This document shows positions 33,611-41,989 of a stretch of DNA of 41,990 nucleotides, piece by piece (within the stretch, counting starts at the first letter, position 1; each line of letters opens with the position of its first letter). This stretch comes from Rhizobiaceae bacterium (GTDB lineage: Bacteria; Pseudomonadota; Alphaproteobacteria; Rhizobiales; Rhizobiaceae), in the NCBI GenBank assembly GCA_014238155.1, contig JABABQ010000048.1, forward strand, positions 1-41,990. The letters run 5' to 3'. Made by a program: the position numbers and the translations under genes. Below the pieces are notes generated by a model that worked only from the letters and a program-made list of their open reading frames with translations, did not search any database and was not told the DNA's origin.

Positions 33611-34504
33611 TTACGACGCGGTCTCGGTGGACTCATCGATTAGCCATTTTACGACTTCAGAAATGTTGGGGTTGGCGTTTCTGACCTTCGGTTTGATCAG
33701 GTGATAGCCCAGAGGTTTTGCGGATTTTTTGCCAAATAGCGGCACAAGCTTGCCGGATGCAATTTCGTCTTCAATCAGTGGCAGCCAACCCAACGCGATG
33801 CCTTGCCCCGAAATTGCCGTTCGAACCACCACATTCGCATCTTCGATCACGATACCACCGGTATCAGGAGGCAGTTTGAGCTGATGATCTGCCAACCAGA
33901 GGTCCCAGCCCGACCTGCTCCGTTGATGGATCAATTGGTGAGTGAATAATTGCTCAATCTTTTGTGGCTGACCGTGTTTATTGAAATAGACCTGGCTCGC
34001 AACAGGCACCATCGACACCATGAGAAAGGGGCTGGCTTCAAGGTCTGCCCACTGACCATCACCCCAAGCCAGATAGATGTCTGCAGAGATTGCTTTTGGA
34101 TCAACCCGCAAGGACGTGTGCATGACCTGCAGATCGATATCGGGAAATCTCTCCCAGAATTGCTCAAGTCTTGGCGACAGCCAACGGGAAGCCAGCAAGG
34201 GGCCAAGCGCAATGGAAACGGATGATCTGCTGCCACGGTTTCGTAACGTCTCGATCACATCCGCCAGGGACTGAAACGAGCCTTTGCTGACATTCGCCAA
34301 AAGCAAACCGTTGTCAGTAAGAGCAATCTTTCGCGTGTTTCGAACAAATAACCTGGTTCCCAGCTCTGCTTCGAGCCCGCGGATGTGATGGCTGATCGCT
34401 GTGGCCGAAAGACCAAGTTCGTCAGCCGCCCTGTTGAACGCCCCCAGCCTGGCGGCGGATTCGAATGCCCGAAGAGCATGAAGTGACGGCAAGTGGTGTT
34501 TCAT
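33611..34504 (-). CDS. LysR-family regulator (GcvA-like) divergent from the methyltransferase operon
   Basis: A 297-residue LysR protein: MKHHLPSLHALRAFESAARL, HTH with FNRAADELGLSATAISHHIRGLEAELG, and an effector domain with DIYLAWGDGQWADL and GIALGWLPLIEDEIASGKL. The LHALRAFEAAARLGSF wording is GcvA/AmpR type. It is divergent from the MttB-family gene at 34623 over a 118-base gap with two near-identical palindromic boxes, so it probably controls that operon in response to its substrate. Confidence 0.87.
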   Translation of the reverse strand: MKHHLPSLHALRAFESAARLGAFNRAADELGLSATAISHHIRGLEAELGTRLFVRNTRKIALTDNGLLLANVSKGSFQSLADVIETLRNRGSRSSVSIALGPLLASRWLSPRLEQFWERFPDIDLQVMHTSLRVDPKAISADIYLAWGDGQWADLEASPFLMVSMVPVASQVYFNKHGQPQKIEQLFTHQLIHQRSRSGWDLWLADHQLKLPPDTGGIVIEDANVVVRTAISGQGIALGWLPLIEDEIASGKLVPLFGKKSAKPLGYHLIKPKVRNANPNISEVVKWLIDESTETAS

Positions 34505-34510
34505 GGCAAC

Positions 34511-34544
34511 CTCATTAATGAGTTCTACTCATCTCATTGATGAA
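34511..34544. promoter_or_regulatory. Twin palindromic boxes, candidate LysR operator
   Basis: CTCATTAATGAG (34511-34522) is a perfect 12-bp palindrome, and CTCATTGATGAA (34533-34544) repeats it with two changes, 22 bp further on. The pair starts six bases upstream of the LysR ATG, in the divergent promoter of the methyltransferase operon. The spacing puts both on the same helix face, as expected for a LysR tetramer. Confidence 0.55.
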
Positions 34545-34622
34545 GATAACACCTTTGTAAACGGTGACTATAAATGTTTTCTATGAAACTGGAGTTGAAG
34601 TCACCTCATGAATGGATGATCG

Positions 34623-36167
34623 TTGGCAGTTTCCCTTACAAGGCGTGGACGTCGACGCCGTCACAAACAAGAGGAACCGGGGGGGGAAATCACACCTCCT
34701 CCGGTCTGGCCAGGTGTTGGGGGTGGCCGCTATCGCCCCTTAAGCGATAGCGAGGAGTCTCAGGTCGGTGATTGTGTTCTGAACCTTCTTGAAAATCTTG
34801 GCTTGAGCCAGGCCACAGCTTCAATGATCAAACTGGTCGTCGCACATGGTGGTCGACTTACGGATGACAACCGTCTGTTGTTTCCGCGTGACCTTGTCCA
34901 ATGGGCGATCGATGGTGCCAGACGTGATGTCGTATTGCATGCCCGTAAACCCGGATGGGACCTCGATCTTTCTGGAGATCGGGTGCACATGAGCAGCGGA
35001 GGTGGCGCTCCCGGCGTGTTCGATATTGAAACGGGCAATTACCGCGATGGGTGCACGCTTGATTTGTACAATGCCGCGCGTCTCGTTGATGCGCTCGACA
35101 ATATTCATCACTTCAGCCGTTCGATTGTTGCCCGCGATGCAGCCGACAATCTGCAGCTTGATATCAACACCGCTTATGCCTGCATGGCGGGTACCGGCAA
35201 ACACGTCAGCATTTCAGTCACCGAGCCCGAGAACATGCAAGCGATTGCCGATATGTGTTACGCAGTCGCCGGTGGGGAAGATGCCTTTCGCAAAAAACCA
35301 TTTATGACCATCATGGTGTGCCATGTGGTCCCACCGATGCGTTTTGCGACTGAGGCCTGTGATACGCTGGAACTAGCCATCAAGGCCGGCTTTCCGGTTC
35401 AGATTATATCAGCCGGACAGGCCGGCGCCACAAGCCCCGCAACCGTGGCTGGATCATTGGTTCAGGCTGTTGCAGAAACTTTGGCCGGATTTGTTTTTGC
35501 ACGTCTGGTTGATCAGAACGTCCAGGCAATTTTCGCCCCGAAACCTCTGGTCGCCGATCTGCGGACTGGCGCCATGTGTGGCGGCGGCGGCGAACAGGCA
35601 GTGCTGATGGCAGGAGCGGCACAGATGGGGCGATTTTTCAATTTGCCAACCAGCTCCATTGCCGGAATTACGGATGCAAAAACACTGGACGCTCAATTTG
35701 GAGCCGAAAAAACGCTGGCCGTCACACTGGCGGCGCAGGCGGGTTCCAACCTGATAACCCAGTCCTGCGGAATGCAGGCGAGTCTGTTGGGCGTCTCGCT
35801 TGAAGCATATGCAGCCGACAATGATATGTTAGGCAACATCTTGCGATCGGTGAGAGGCATTGAAGTCAATCCGGCAAATATGTCGATTGAAACCATAAAG
35901 GAAGTTTGCCGCGGCGAGGGGCACTATCTTGGTCACACTGAAACCCTTGCAAGAATGAAGGCAGACTATTTCTATCCCGCATTGGGGGACCGGCAGTCGC
36001 CACGCGACTGGCAGGAATCGGGGTCCAGCAGTCTGCATCAACGCGCCCGCGCATGGACGCGCCATAAACTTGCGACTTATTATCCACGATATATCAGTGA
36101 TGAAGTTGATCAGGCGATCCGGTCTTCGCACGATCTTTTGCTGACACCTGCAGATATGTCGCCATGA
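34623..36167 (+). CDS. Trimethylamine methyltransferase (MttB) superfamily protein, non-pyrrolysine
   Basis: A 514-residue protein of the MttB superfamily. The basic N-terminus SLTRRGRRRRHKQ is typical of the alphaproteobacterial branch; core blocks include MSSGGGAPGVFDIETGNYRD, SVTEPENMQAIADMCYAVAG, GAMCGGGGEQAVLMAGAAQM and GSNLITQSCGMQASLLG. No in-frame TAG is present, so it lacks pyrrolysine and resembles glycine-betaine or other quaternary-amine methyltransferases rather than true trimethylamine ones. These enzymes normally methylate a corrinoid protein, and none is encoded in this window. The start is TTG at 34623; an ATG at 34608 is followed by a stop after three codons. The stop overlaps the flavoprotein start (ATGA). 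Confidence 0.85.
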   Translation: MAVSLTRRGRRRRHKQEEPGGEITPPPVWPGVGGGRYRPLSDSEESQVGDCVLNLLENLGLSQATASMIKLVVAHGGRLTDDNRLLFPRDLVQWAIDGARRDVVLHARKPGWDLDLSGDRVHMSSGGGAPGVFDIETGNYRDGCTLDLYNAARLVDALDNIHHFSRSIVARDAADNLQLDINTAYACMAGTGKHVSISVTEPENMQAIADMCYAVAGGEDAFRKKPFMTIMVCHVVPPMRFATEACDTLELAIKAGFPVQIISAGQAGATSPATVAGSLVQAVAETLAGFVFARLVDQNVQAIFAPKPLVADLRTGAMCGGGGEQAVLMAGAAQMGRFFNLPTSSIAGITDAKTLDAQFGAEKTLAVTLAAQAGSNLITQSCGMQASLLGVSLEAYAADNDMLGNILRSVRGIEVNPANMSIETIKEVCRGEGHYLGHTETLARMKADYFYPALGDRQSPRDWQESGSSSLHQRARAWTRHKLATYYPRYISDEVDQAIRSSHDLLLTPADMSP

Positions 36168-38119
36168 GCGATGCATCGATGTTTCCCAGATTGTTTTCGC
36201 CGATAAAGATTGGCCAGTGTTCAATTCGCAACCGAATTGTATCAACCGGTCACCACACGCATCTGGCGGACGGAACTCCCAATGAAAGACTGATTGCCTA
36301 TCATGAAGCACGTGCAAAAGGCGGTGTCGGGCTGATCATATCTGAAGTAGTGGCGGTCCATGAGACGGCCAGTTTTTCCAACGATTTGCTGAGAGTCGAA
36401 ACGGAAGAGGTCATTCCAGATTACCGCAAATTAGTTGAAGCATGCCATCGGCACGGCGCAAAAGTTTTTGCGCAGCTGTTTCATCCGGGACGGGAAATCC
36501 TGTCAACATCCAATGGTATGATGCCCATTGCTTGGGCCCCTTCGGCCGTGCCCAATGAACGATTTCATATCATGCCCAAGCCGATGTCTGTGGATCTGAT
36601 AAGGGACGTTATTGATAGCTACGCAGATGCTGCAAAAATTCTGGCGCGGGCTGGTTTTGACGGCTTCGAGATTGTCGCCAGCCATGGCTATCTGCCAGCA
36701 CAATTCCTCAACCCACGGGTAAATCTTAGAGACGACGAATTTGGTGGTGATGACGCGCACCGGCTGCGCTTCCTGTCAGATACCATCGATGCCATTCGTG
36801 CCTGTGTGGGTGAACAGGTGTTGGGATTGCGGATATCGGGTTCGGAGCAGGACGCCCATGGTCTGACTGATCAGGAAGTTCTCCAGGCCTGTCACGCAGT
36901 TGCCCCAGAATTGGACTATATCAACGTGACCGCAGGAACATCTGCAAGTCTCGGCGGTTCGGTGCACATCACTCCGCCAATGGGAGTCGAAAATGCATAT
37001 CTGGCTGACAAGTCTTCCGCCATCAGAAAGTCCAGCGCTATTCCCGTCCTGCTATCCGGTAGAATCAATCAGCCGCACACTGCCGAACAGGCCTTAGCAG
37101 ACGGTGCTGCAGATCTGTGCGGCATGACGCGGGCGATGATTTGTGATCCGCAAATGCCGGAAAAAGCGAAACAGGGAAATGCAGAAGAGATACGTGCCTG
37201 CATTGGTTGCAATCAGGCCTGCATTGGGCGAGCTCACAAGGGATTTGGGGTCTCCTGTATCCAGTATCCGCAAAGCGGACGAGAACTTGAGTTTGCAAAT
37301 CCACCAACAATCGCAAGAATCAAGAATATCGCGGTTGTTGGTGGTGGACCCGCTGGAATGAAAGCGGCTTCCGTTGCCGCTGAACGAGGCCACTCGGTCA
37401 CACTTTATGAAGCCCAAAATCGCCTGGGCGGGCAGACAAATTTGGCGCAGCGGCTTCCCGGACGCGAGGAGTTCGGAGGAATCATTACAAATCTCCAAAT
37501 GGAGATGACCAAGGCTGGCGTGAGCATAAAAAAGGGGACCACGGTTACTGACAACTTCATCGGTTCAACCGGTTTCGATACCGTAATTGTCGCAACCGGT
37601 GCCCGTTGTTTCATTCCGTCACTTGAAGGGCTGGACGAACAACATACCGTCACTGCCTGGGACATTCTCGAAGGAAACGCGAATGTTGGTTCATCAGTTG
37701 TTATTGCTGACTGGCGAGCGGATTGGATTGGTGTGGGGATCGCCGAGCAACTGGCGCGGTCCGGATGCAGCGTTACCCTTTGTGTCAATGGCGCGATGGC
37801 TGGAGAAACACTTCAGATGTACACCCGCAACCACTATGTTGGCCGTCTGCACAAACTTGGGGTGAACATCCAAACCCACGCACGAATTTTTGGGGCCGCT
37901 GGAGGAACGATCTATTTTCAAGATACTCTTTGTGACGAGCCCATCGAATTTGAGGGCATTGAAACGCTGGTATTGTCTTTGGGGCATACATCGGTTGATG
38001 ACCTCTCATCAGAGCTCTCCAAAAGGGAAATTGATGTCAGAACCATAGGCGATTGCGTTTCACCGCGCACCGCAGAAGAAGCGATTTATGAAGGTTTGAA
38101 AACAGGATGGGCGATTTGA
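36164..38119 (+). CDS. Trimethylamine-dehydrogenase-like Fe-S flavoprotein (NADH:flavin oxidoreductase / N-demethylase)
   Basis: A 651-residue protein. Residues about 1-340 are an old-yellow-enzyme TIM barrel (FSPIKIGQCSIRNRIV, GYLPAQFLNPRVNLRDDEFG). A [4Fe-4S] site follows with Cys346, Cys349, Cys353 and Cys365 (CIGCNQAC then SC, the family spacing CxxCxxxCx11C). From about 385 come two dinucleotide domains (IAVVGGGPAGMKAASVAAER; VVIADWRADWIGVGIAEQLA). Relatives are trimethylamine and dimethylamine dehydrogenases, histamine dehydrogenase, N-methylproline (stachydrine) demethylases and 2,4-dienoyl-CoA reductase. Beside an MttB-type gene, an oxidative N-demethylase is the best guess. It overlaps genes on both sides. 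Confidence 0.85.
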   Translation: MSDASMFPRLFSPIKIGQCSIRNRIVSTGHHTHLADGTPNERLIAYHEARAKGGVGLIISEVVAVHETASFSNDLLRVETEEVIPDYRKLVEACHRHGAKVFAQLFHPGREILSTSNGMMPIAWAPSAVPNERFHIMPKPMSVDLIRDVIDSYADAAKILARAGFDGFEIVASHGYLPAQFLNPRVNLRDDEFGGDDAHRLRFLSDTIDAIRACVGEQVLGLRISGSEQDAHGLTDQEVLQACHAVAPELDYINVTAGTSASLGGSVHITPPMGVENAYLADKSSAIRKSSAIPVLLSGRINQPHTAEQALADGAADLCGMTRAMICDPQMPEKAKQGNAEEIRACIGCNQACIGRAHKGFGVSCIQYPQSGRELEFANPPTIARIKNIAVVGGGPAGMKAASVAAERGHSVTLYEAQNRLGGQTNLAQRLPGREEFGGIITNLQMEMTKAGVSIKKGTTVTDNFIGSTGFDTVIVATGARCFIPSLEGLDEQHTVTAWDILEGNANVGSSVVIADWRADWIGVGIAEQLARSGCSVTLCVNGAMAGETLQMYTRNHYVGRLHKLGVNIQTHARIFGAAGGTIYFQDTLCDEPIEFEGIETLVLSLGHTSVDDLSSELSKREIDVRTIGDCVSPRTAEEAIYEGLKTGWAI

Positions 38120-39792
38120 CCATGACCGAAATGTTGACCGGCGGCGAAGCAGCCTATCGTGTATTGAAAGCCAACGGAATCAAAACCGTTTTTGGTTTGC
38201 TGGGCGGTTCCATGCTGGAATTGTACGACGCCATGTATGAAGATGGTGCAATTGCCTATGTCGGAGCACGCGATGAACGTGCGGCCGGGCATATGGCAGA
38301 TTCTTATGCCAGAATGACGGGTGGACCCGGTGTCGTGCTGGGTGCACAGGCGGGACCGGGTGTGGTCAACCTCGCAACCGCCGTTGCGGAGGCCTATCTT
38401 GCCTATTCACCACTGGTGGTTCTTGCCGGTGCAATCAGCCGGCCAGATCTTGGCAAGGATACGTTTCAGGAAGTCGATCAGGTTGCATTATTCCAACCGA
38501 TCGCCAAACGTTCGCTTCTGGTCACAGACGCAGCCCGACTGCCAGCAATGTTGGAAGACGCCATGAGGCTGGCGATGAGCGGAAGACGCGGCCCGGTCGT
38601 CTTGCACATTCCACGCGACGTTATGGCAGAAGAGATTTTGGCACCCATGCCGCGTCACGTCGTTCATGCAAAGGCCGGTGCTCCCTCGAACTCAGCCACA
38701 CAGTCAATTTTAGACCTGCTGGTGGACGCAAAAAAACCAGTGATCATCGCTGGTGGTGGCTTCAAATGGTCTGATGGTTCTGCAAGTCTCGTCAAATTGG
38801 CTGAAAAACTTCAGATGCCAGTGGTCGCATCAACCGGTCATGCGGATGTCATGCCCCACGGCCACACCCTGTTTGCAGGGCAGGGCGGTCCCCGAGGTAA
38901 CTTAGTCGCCAGTGGTCTCACTCGTGATGCTGACTTTCTTTTGGTTATAGGCGCCCGCCTTGCGTTCAATTCTACTTTTCACAGCAATGATTACATTTCA
39001 GCGGAGGCAAAAATTGTCCAGGTGGACATCGAAGCAAGCACCATTGGTCGCTACTTTCCGGTTGAAATTGGACTGCAGGCAGATGCTTCGGCAACAGCGG
39101 AAGCCCTTTGCGCTCTGGCGGAAAATCCACACCACAATTGGAAACAGTGGCTTGTGGATTTTCAAAATGATAGGGCGCAATTGATGTTGGATCGCGAAAG
39201 TGAAGCCAATCTGGAAGGTTCCCCCATGCATCCCCGCCGCGCATTGGGAGAAATTCGAAACGCATTGCCAGAAGATGCAATTGTCACATTGGACACCGGC
39301 AATGCCTGCCTTCAGGCTGCTGACAGACTGGCCCATCACCAATGCCCGTCACTCATCACACCGCTCGATTTTGGTCTTGTCGGGTTTGGTTTTGCCGCCG
39401 CAATTGGAGCAAAGGCCGCGATACCGGATCGGCCCGTTTTCTCGATTATGGGTGACGGTGGTTTCGGGTTCACCATGGCTGAGATCACTTCGGCAGTCCG
39501 ACACAAATTGCCGGTGGTTGCCATTGTGTTGGACAACGGGGCATGGGGTGCTGAAAAAGCCTATCAGCAGGAGTTTTTTGGTGGTCGTTTGCTTGGAGCT
39601 GAGATTGATAGTCCGCGCTATGACAGGTTTGCTGAGCTTTGTGGCGCCAAGGGGTGGTTTGTCGATCAGCCGGGCCAACTTGGTGAAGCGATCGCCGAAG
39701 CTTTGGCCAGTGCTGAACCCGGTGTCATTCATGTGAAGATCGACCCGACCGCGTTGTCTACCCTGCGCAAAGACCTTTTTAAAAAACCGTAA
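38107..39792 (+). CDS. Thiamine-diphosphate enzyme, acetolactate-synthase/sulfoacetaldehyde-acetyltransferase-like
   Basis: A 561-residue three-domain ThDP enzyme. The catalytic Glu is Glu57 in GARDERAAGHMADSYARMTG, then QAGPGVVNLATAVAEAYLAY and FQEVDQVALF. The central domain is at about 195-340, and the ThDP motif runs from GDG (449-451) to Asn477 in VLDNGAWGAEKAY. It groups with acetolactate synthase-like enzymes; the FQEVDQ...F region recalls both acetolactate synthase and sulfoacetaldehyde acetyltransferase, so the substrate is open. The start is ATG 38107, overlapping the flavoprotein gene; ATG 38122 is an alternative. It is the third gene of the MttB-family operon, so it may act on the carbon skeleton left after demethylation. 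Confidence 0.8.
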   Translation: MGDLTMTEMLTGGEAAYRVLKANGIKTVFGLLGGSMLELYDAMYEDGAIAYVGARDERAAGHMADSYARMTGGPGVVLGAQAGPGVVNLATAVAEAYLAYSPLVVLAGAISRPDLGKDTFQEVDQVALFQPIAKRSLLVTDAARLPAMLEDAMRLAMSGRRGPVVLHIPRDVMAEEILAPMPRHVVHAKAGAPSNSATQSILDLLVDAKKPVIIAGGGFKWSDGSASLVKLAEKLQMPVVASTGHADVMPHGHTLFAGQGGPRGNLVASGLTRDADFLLVIGARLAFNSTFHSNDYISAEAKIVQVDIEASTIGRYFPVEIGLQADASATAEALCALAENPHHNWKQWLVDFQNDRAQLMLDRESEANLEGSPMHPRRALGEIRNALPEDAIVTLDTGNACLQAADRLAHHQCPSLITPLDFGLVGFGFAAAIGAKAAIPDRPVFSIMGDGGFGFTMAEITSAVRHKLPVVAIVLDNGAWGAEKAYQQEFFGGRLLGAEIDSPRYDRFAELCGAKGWFVDQPGQLGEAIAEALASAEPGVIHVKIDPTALSTLRKDLFKKP

Positions 39793-39921
39793 CGCAGCTA
39801 ATTTGAGGCAAGTTTTGAATTGAAATTTATTGAAGCTGCCGGTGACTTTGCCGACTGGTCCCGACTCTGATTTCGTCCGTGATTGTGATATATTCGTTTG
39901 GCATTCTTGGGAGGAAATATC

Positions 39922-40209
39922 ATGTCACAGGCCTATCTCGTCGCTCATATCCGGGTTCATGACAAAGAGGGATTCGAAAAGTTCAAAGCCATGTCGGGCC
40001 CAGCCATTGCCGATCACAATGGCAAAGTGCTGGTTAGAAACCCGGCGCCCGATCATCGTGAGGGCGATCTCAGAGGCCTGACCATCATCATTGAATTTGA
40101 GGATATGGAAGCGGCAAAGGGCTTTTACGAATCGGCTGCATATTCAGCTGCAAGAGAAGTTAGAGAATTGGTATCCGACGCTGATCTCATGCTTGTAGAG
40201 GGTTTGTAG
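39922..40209 (+). CDS. DUF1330 family protein
   Basis: A 95-residue protein with the DUF1330 dimeric ferredoxin-like pattern: QAYLVAHIRVHDKEGFEKF near the start, HNGKVLVRNPAPDHREGD in the middle and TIIIEFEDMEAAKGFYESAA. No fixed biochemical role is known for the family. The start at 39922 follows GGGAGG; an ATG at 39898 would contain the RBS. It lies 129 bases after the ThDP enzyme gene on the same strand, so it may be the fourth gene of that operon or have its own promoter. Confidence 0.85.
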   Translation: MSQAYLVAHIRVHDKEGFEKFKAMSGPAIADHNGKVLVRNPAPDHREGDLRGLTIIIEFEDMEAAKGFYESAAYSAAREVRELVSDADLMLVEGL

Positions 40210-40216
40210 AACGTCG

Positions 40217-40831
40217 CTAACCGCCAGGTTGGTCAATCTCGACTTCGATACTTCGAGGTGTCAGGTCGGGCCCGTTGGTTGGCAGTATGTCCTGCGGGCA
40301 TGCGGACAGAACGACGAGACAGTCTATCAGGGCTTTCAACCAAACATAGTCGCCGGGCATGGCGACCGGTTGCTTGATTTCCATGGAACCACCAAACAGC
40401 AAGGATACGTTCTCGAACAAGTTGAGCGGGCATGGCACGAAGGACAGGGAATGTCCCAAATCTGCCAGTGCAGAGTGGAGGTTGTCAGCGCAATTGGCGT
40501 GTTCTTCAGCATGGCCCAACAGTTCATACCGTTGCTGGTTGCACGCCGCCAAATACCAGTCGTGAACGCCGGGAGACCTGTCAGCTGTCAGTTCGAGAAT
40601 GGGTTCGTGAGCATTTGTATAAAATACAGTTCCGATCTTGGGCTTTGAGCTGGATGAATGGATGCGCGAATGCTCCATGGACATGAACTCGTTCATGCTC
40701 GAACGGGCAAAGGCCCAGGTGCCGACCACCTGACTGCCCATCGAATTAATCACGCGCAACGTTGAGCCGGCCTCCAGGTGGAAACCTTGGGCCGAAGATG
40801 CGTCAATCATGGTGACTTGCGATTCGTTCAT
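40217..40831 (-). CDS. DUF1989 family protein (urea-carboxylase-associated type)
   Basis: A 204-residue protein. The family blocks are SMEHSRIHSSSSKPKIGTVF, ELLGHAEEHANCADNLHSAL, SFVPCPLNLFENVSL and PGDYVWLKALIDCLVVLSAC. Cys114, Cys134 and Cys178 are the likely metal ligands. Relatives include the carboxyguanidine deiminase subunits found next to guanidine/urea carboxylases, but no carboxylase is encoded here. Convergent with the DUF1330 gene, seven bases away. The frame is open to an ATG at 40876; I chose 40831 because the conserved part starts there, but neither start has a strong RBS. Confidence 0.8.
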   Translation of the reverse strand: MNESQVTMIDASSAQGFHLEAGSTLRVINSMGSQVVGTWAFARSSMNEFMSMEHSRIHSSSSKPKIGTVFYTNAHEPILELTADRSPGVHDWYLAACNQQRYELLGHAEEHANCADNLHSALADLGHSLSFVPCPLNLFENVSLLFGGSMEIKQPVAMPGDYVWLKALIDCLVVLSACPQDILPTNGPDLTPRSIEVEIDQPGG

Positions 40832-40999
40832 GGGGTAAGAATTCCTGCGGTGGTCGGCAAAATTGAACTCAAGCATCTTGAGTGCAATTCGATCATTCGT
40901 CTGAAATCAAATTATGACAAACGCTCTCGCTGTGTCGAGGCCGAACTACCTATTAAACGCAACGTCGCCATTGGCGTTGACGCTTTTGCAAAGTGATTG

Positions 41000-41028
41000 T
41001 TGACATTGCTGTTTCGTGTGATGCTGGA
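41000..41028 (+). promoter_or_regulatory. Possible sigma-70 promoter upstream of the truncated cyclase gene
   Basis: A consensus TTGACA at 41000-41005 is followed after about 17 bases by GCTGGA, a poor -10. This is about 100 bases upstream of the cyclase ATG. The rest of the 247-base gap 40877-41123 shows no gene. Confidence 0.25.
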
Positions 41029-41123
41029 ATCGGGTGTTTGCTCTTGGTTGATTGGTAGGCAACAAACATGCGCATCAGCGTTGAATGTGTACAAGATTTC
41101 CGTTTTGAAAAGCGGTCAATCTA

Positions 41124-41921
41124 ATGGATCGGCCTCAACGTCGATTAGCCGCGATTGTTGCACTCGACATTGTTGGTTACAGCCGACTTATGTCGTTTGA
41201 CGAAGAGGGAACTCTGAACAAATGGAATTCCCTACGAACCCAAAATATCGACCCTCTCATTGCTGACCATTCCGGACGGACCGTCAAGCTGATGGGCGAC
41301 GGCGCATTGATTGAATTCGCCAGTGTTGTGGACGCTGTTGAATGTGCTGTCGCGATCCAAAGATCCATGACCGAGCGAGAACCCAAAGAAGAAACTGATC
41401 GAAAGATGAGCCTGCGCATCGGTGTTAATCTTGGTGATATCATCATCGAAGGCGGAGACATATTTGGCGATGGTGTGAACGTGGCGGCCCGTTTGGAGGC
41501 CTTAGCGGAACCGGATGGAATTTGCATATCGGCGGCTGTTCGCGACCAGGTCGGAGACCGCATTTCAATCAGCTATGCTGATCTGGGCGATCAACAGTTG
41601 AAAAATATAGCAAAGCCTGTTCGCGTCTACAGTGTCGTGCTTAACGCTTCAGCCCGCGACTTGATTGCACAGGTTCAGCCCGAACTGCCAAACAAGCCTT
41701 CAATTGCTGTCCTTCCCTTCACTAATGTGGGTGGGTCAGAAGATCACGCCGTCCTTGCAGATGGAATTTCCGAGGACCTTATTGCCGGATTGGCTACATT
41801 GAAGTGGCTATTTGTAATCGCCCGCAGTTCGACGGATGAATACAAATCTAAGTTCCACTTATTTGGGTTAGCTCCCCCGTCTTCGAGACGGGATCGCTTT
41901 AGCGCGAACATATACGAATGA
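41124..41921 (+). pseudogene. Class III adenylate cyclase with TolB-like domain, 3-prime truncated
   Basis: 265 codons. Residues about 1-175 form a complete cyclase domain: IVALDIVGYSR (Asp15), GRTVKLMGDGALIEF (adenine-selecting Lys and second Asp) and IFGDGVNVAARLEALAEPDG with the adenine-contact Asp, Asn and Arg. It continues into the TolB-like block KPSIAVLPFTNVGGSEDHA and LKWLFVIARSSTDEYKSK. There the family match stops abruptly (near 41855) and 22 unrelated residues lead to a stop, whereas relatives continue for hundreds of residues with the rest of the TolB-like and TPR region. The likely cause is an insertion or assembly break. The catalytic domain is intact and might still be expressed. 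Confidence 0.75.
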
Positions 41922-41989
41922 TCATACTTTCCAGAAAAATGAACCGGCTCTGGGAGCTTAAGGTTCATTTTTCTGGAAAGTATGATCAT
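41918..41989. repeat. Perfect 28-bp inverted repeat at the window end
   Basis: The left arm 41918-41945 and right arm 41962-41989 are exact reverse complements (ATGATCATACTTTCCAG... ), separated by 16 bases that themselves contain GCTC-TGG-GAGC. It lies just after the break in the cyclase gene. It could be the ends of two insertion elements facing each other, a mobile-element hairpin, or a sequencing/assembly fold-back artefact. Confidence 0.9.

Noticed and set aside
34623-36167. Pyrrolysine-containing trimethylamine methyltransferase
   Set aside because: No in-frame TAG codon lies inside the reading frame, and no pyl genes are seen.
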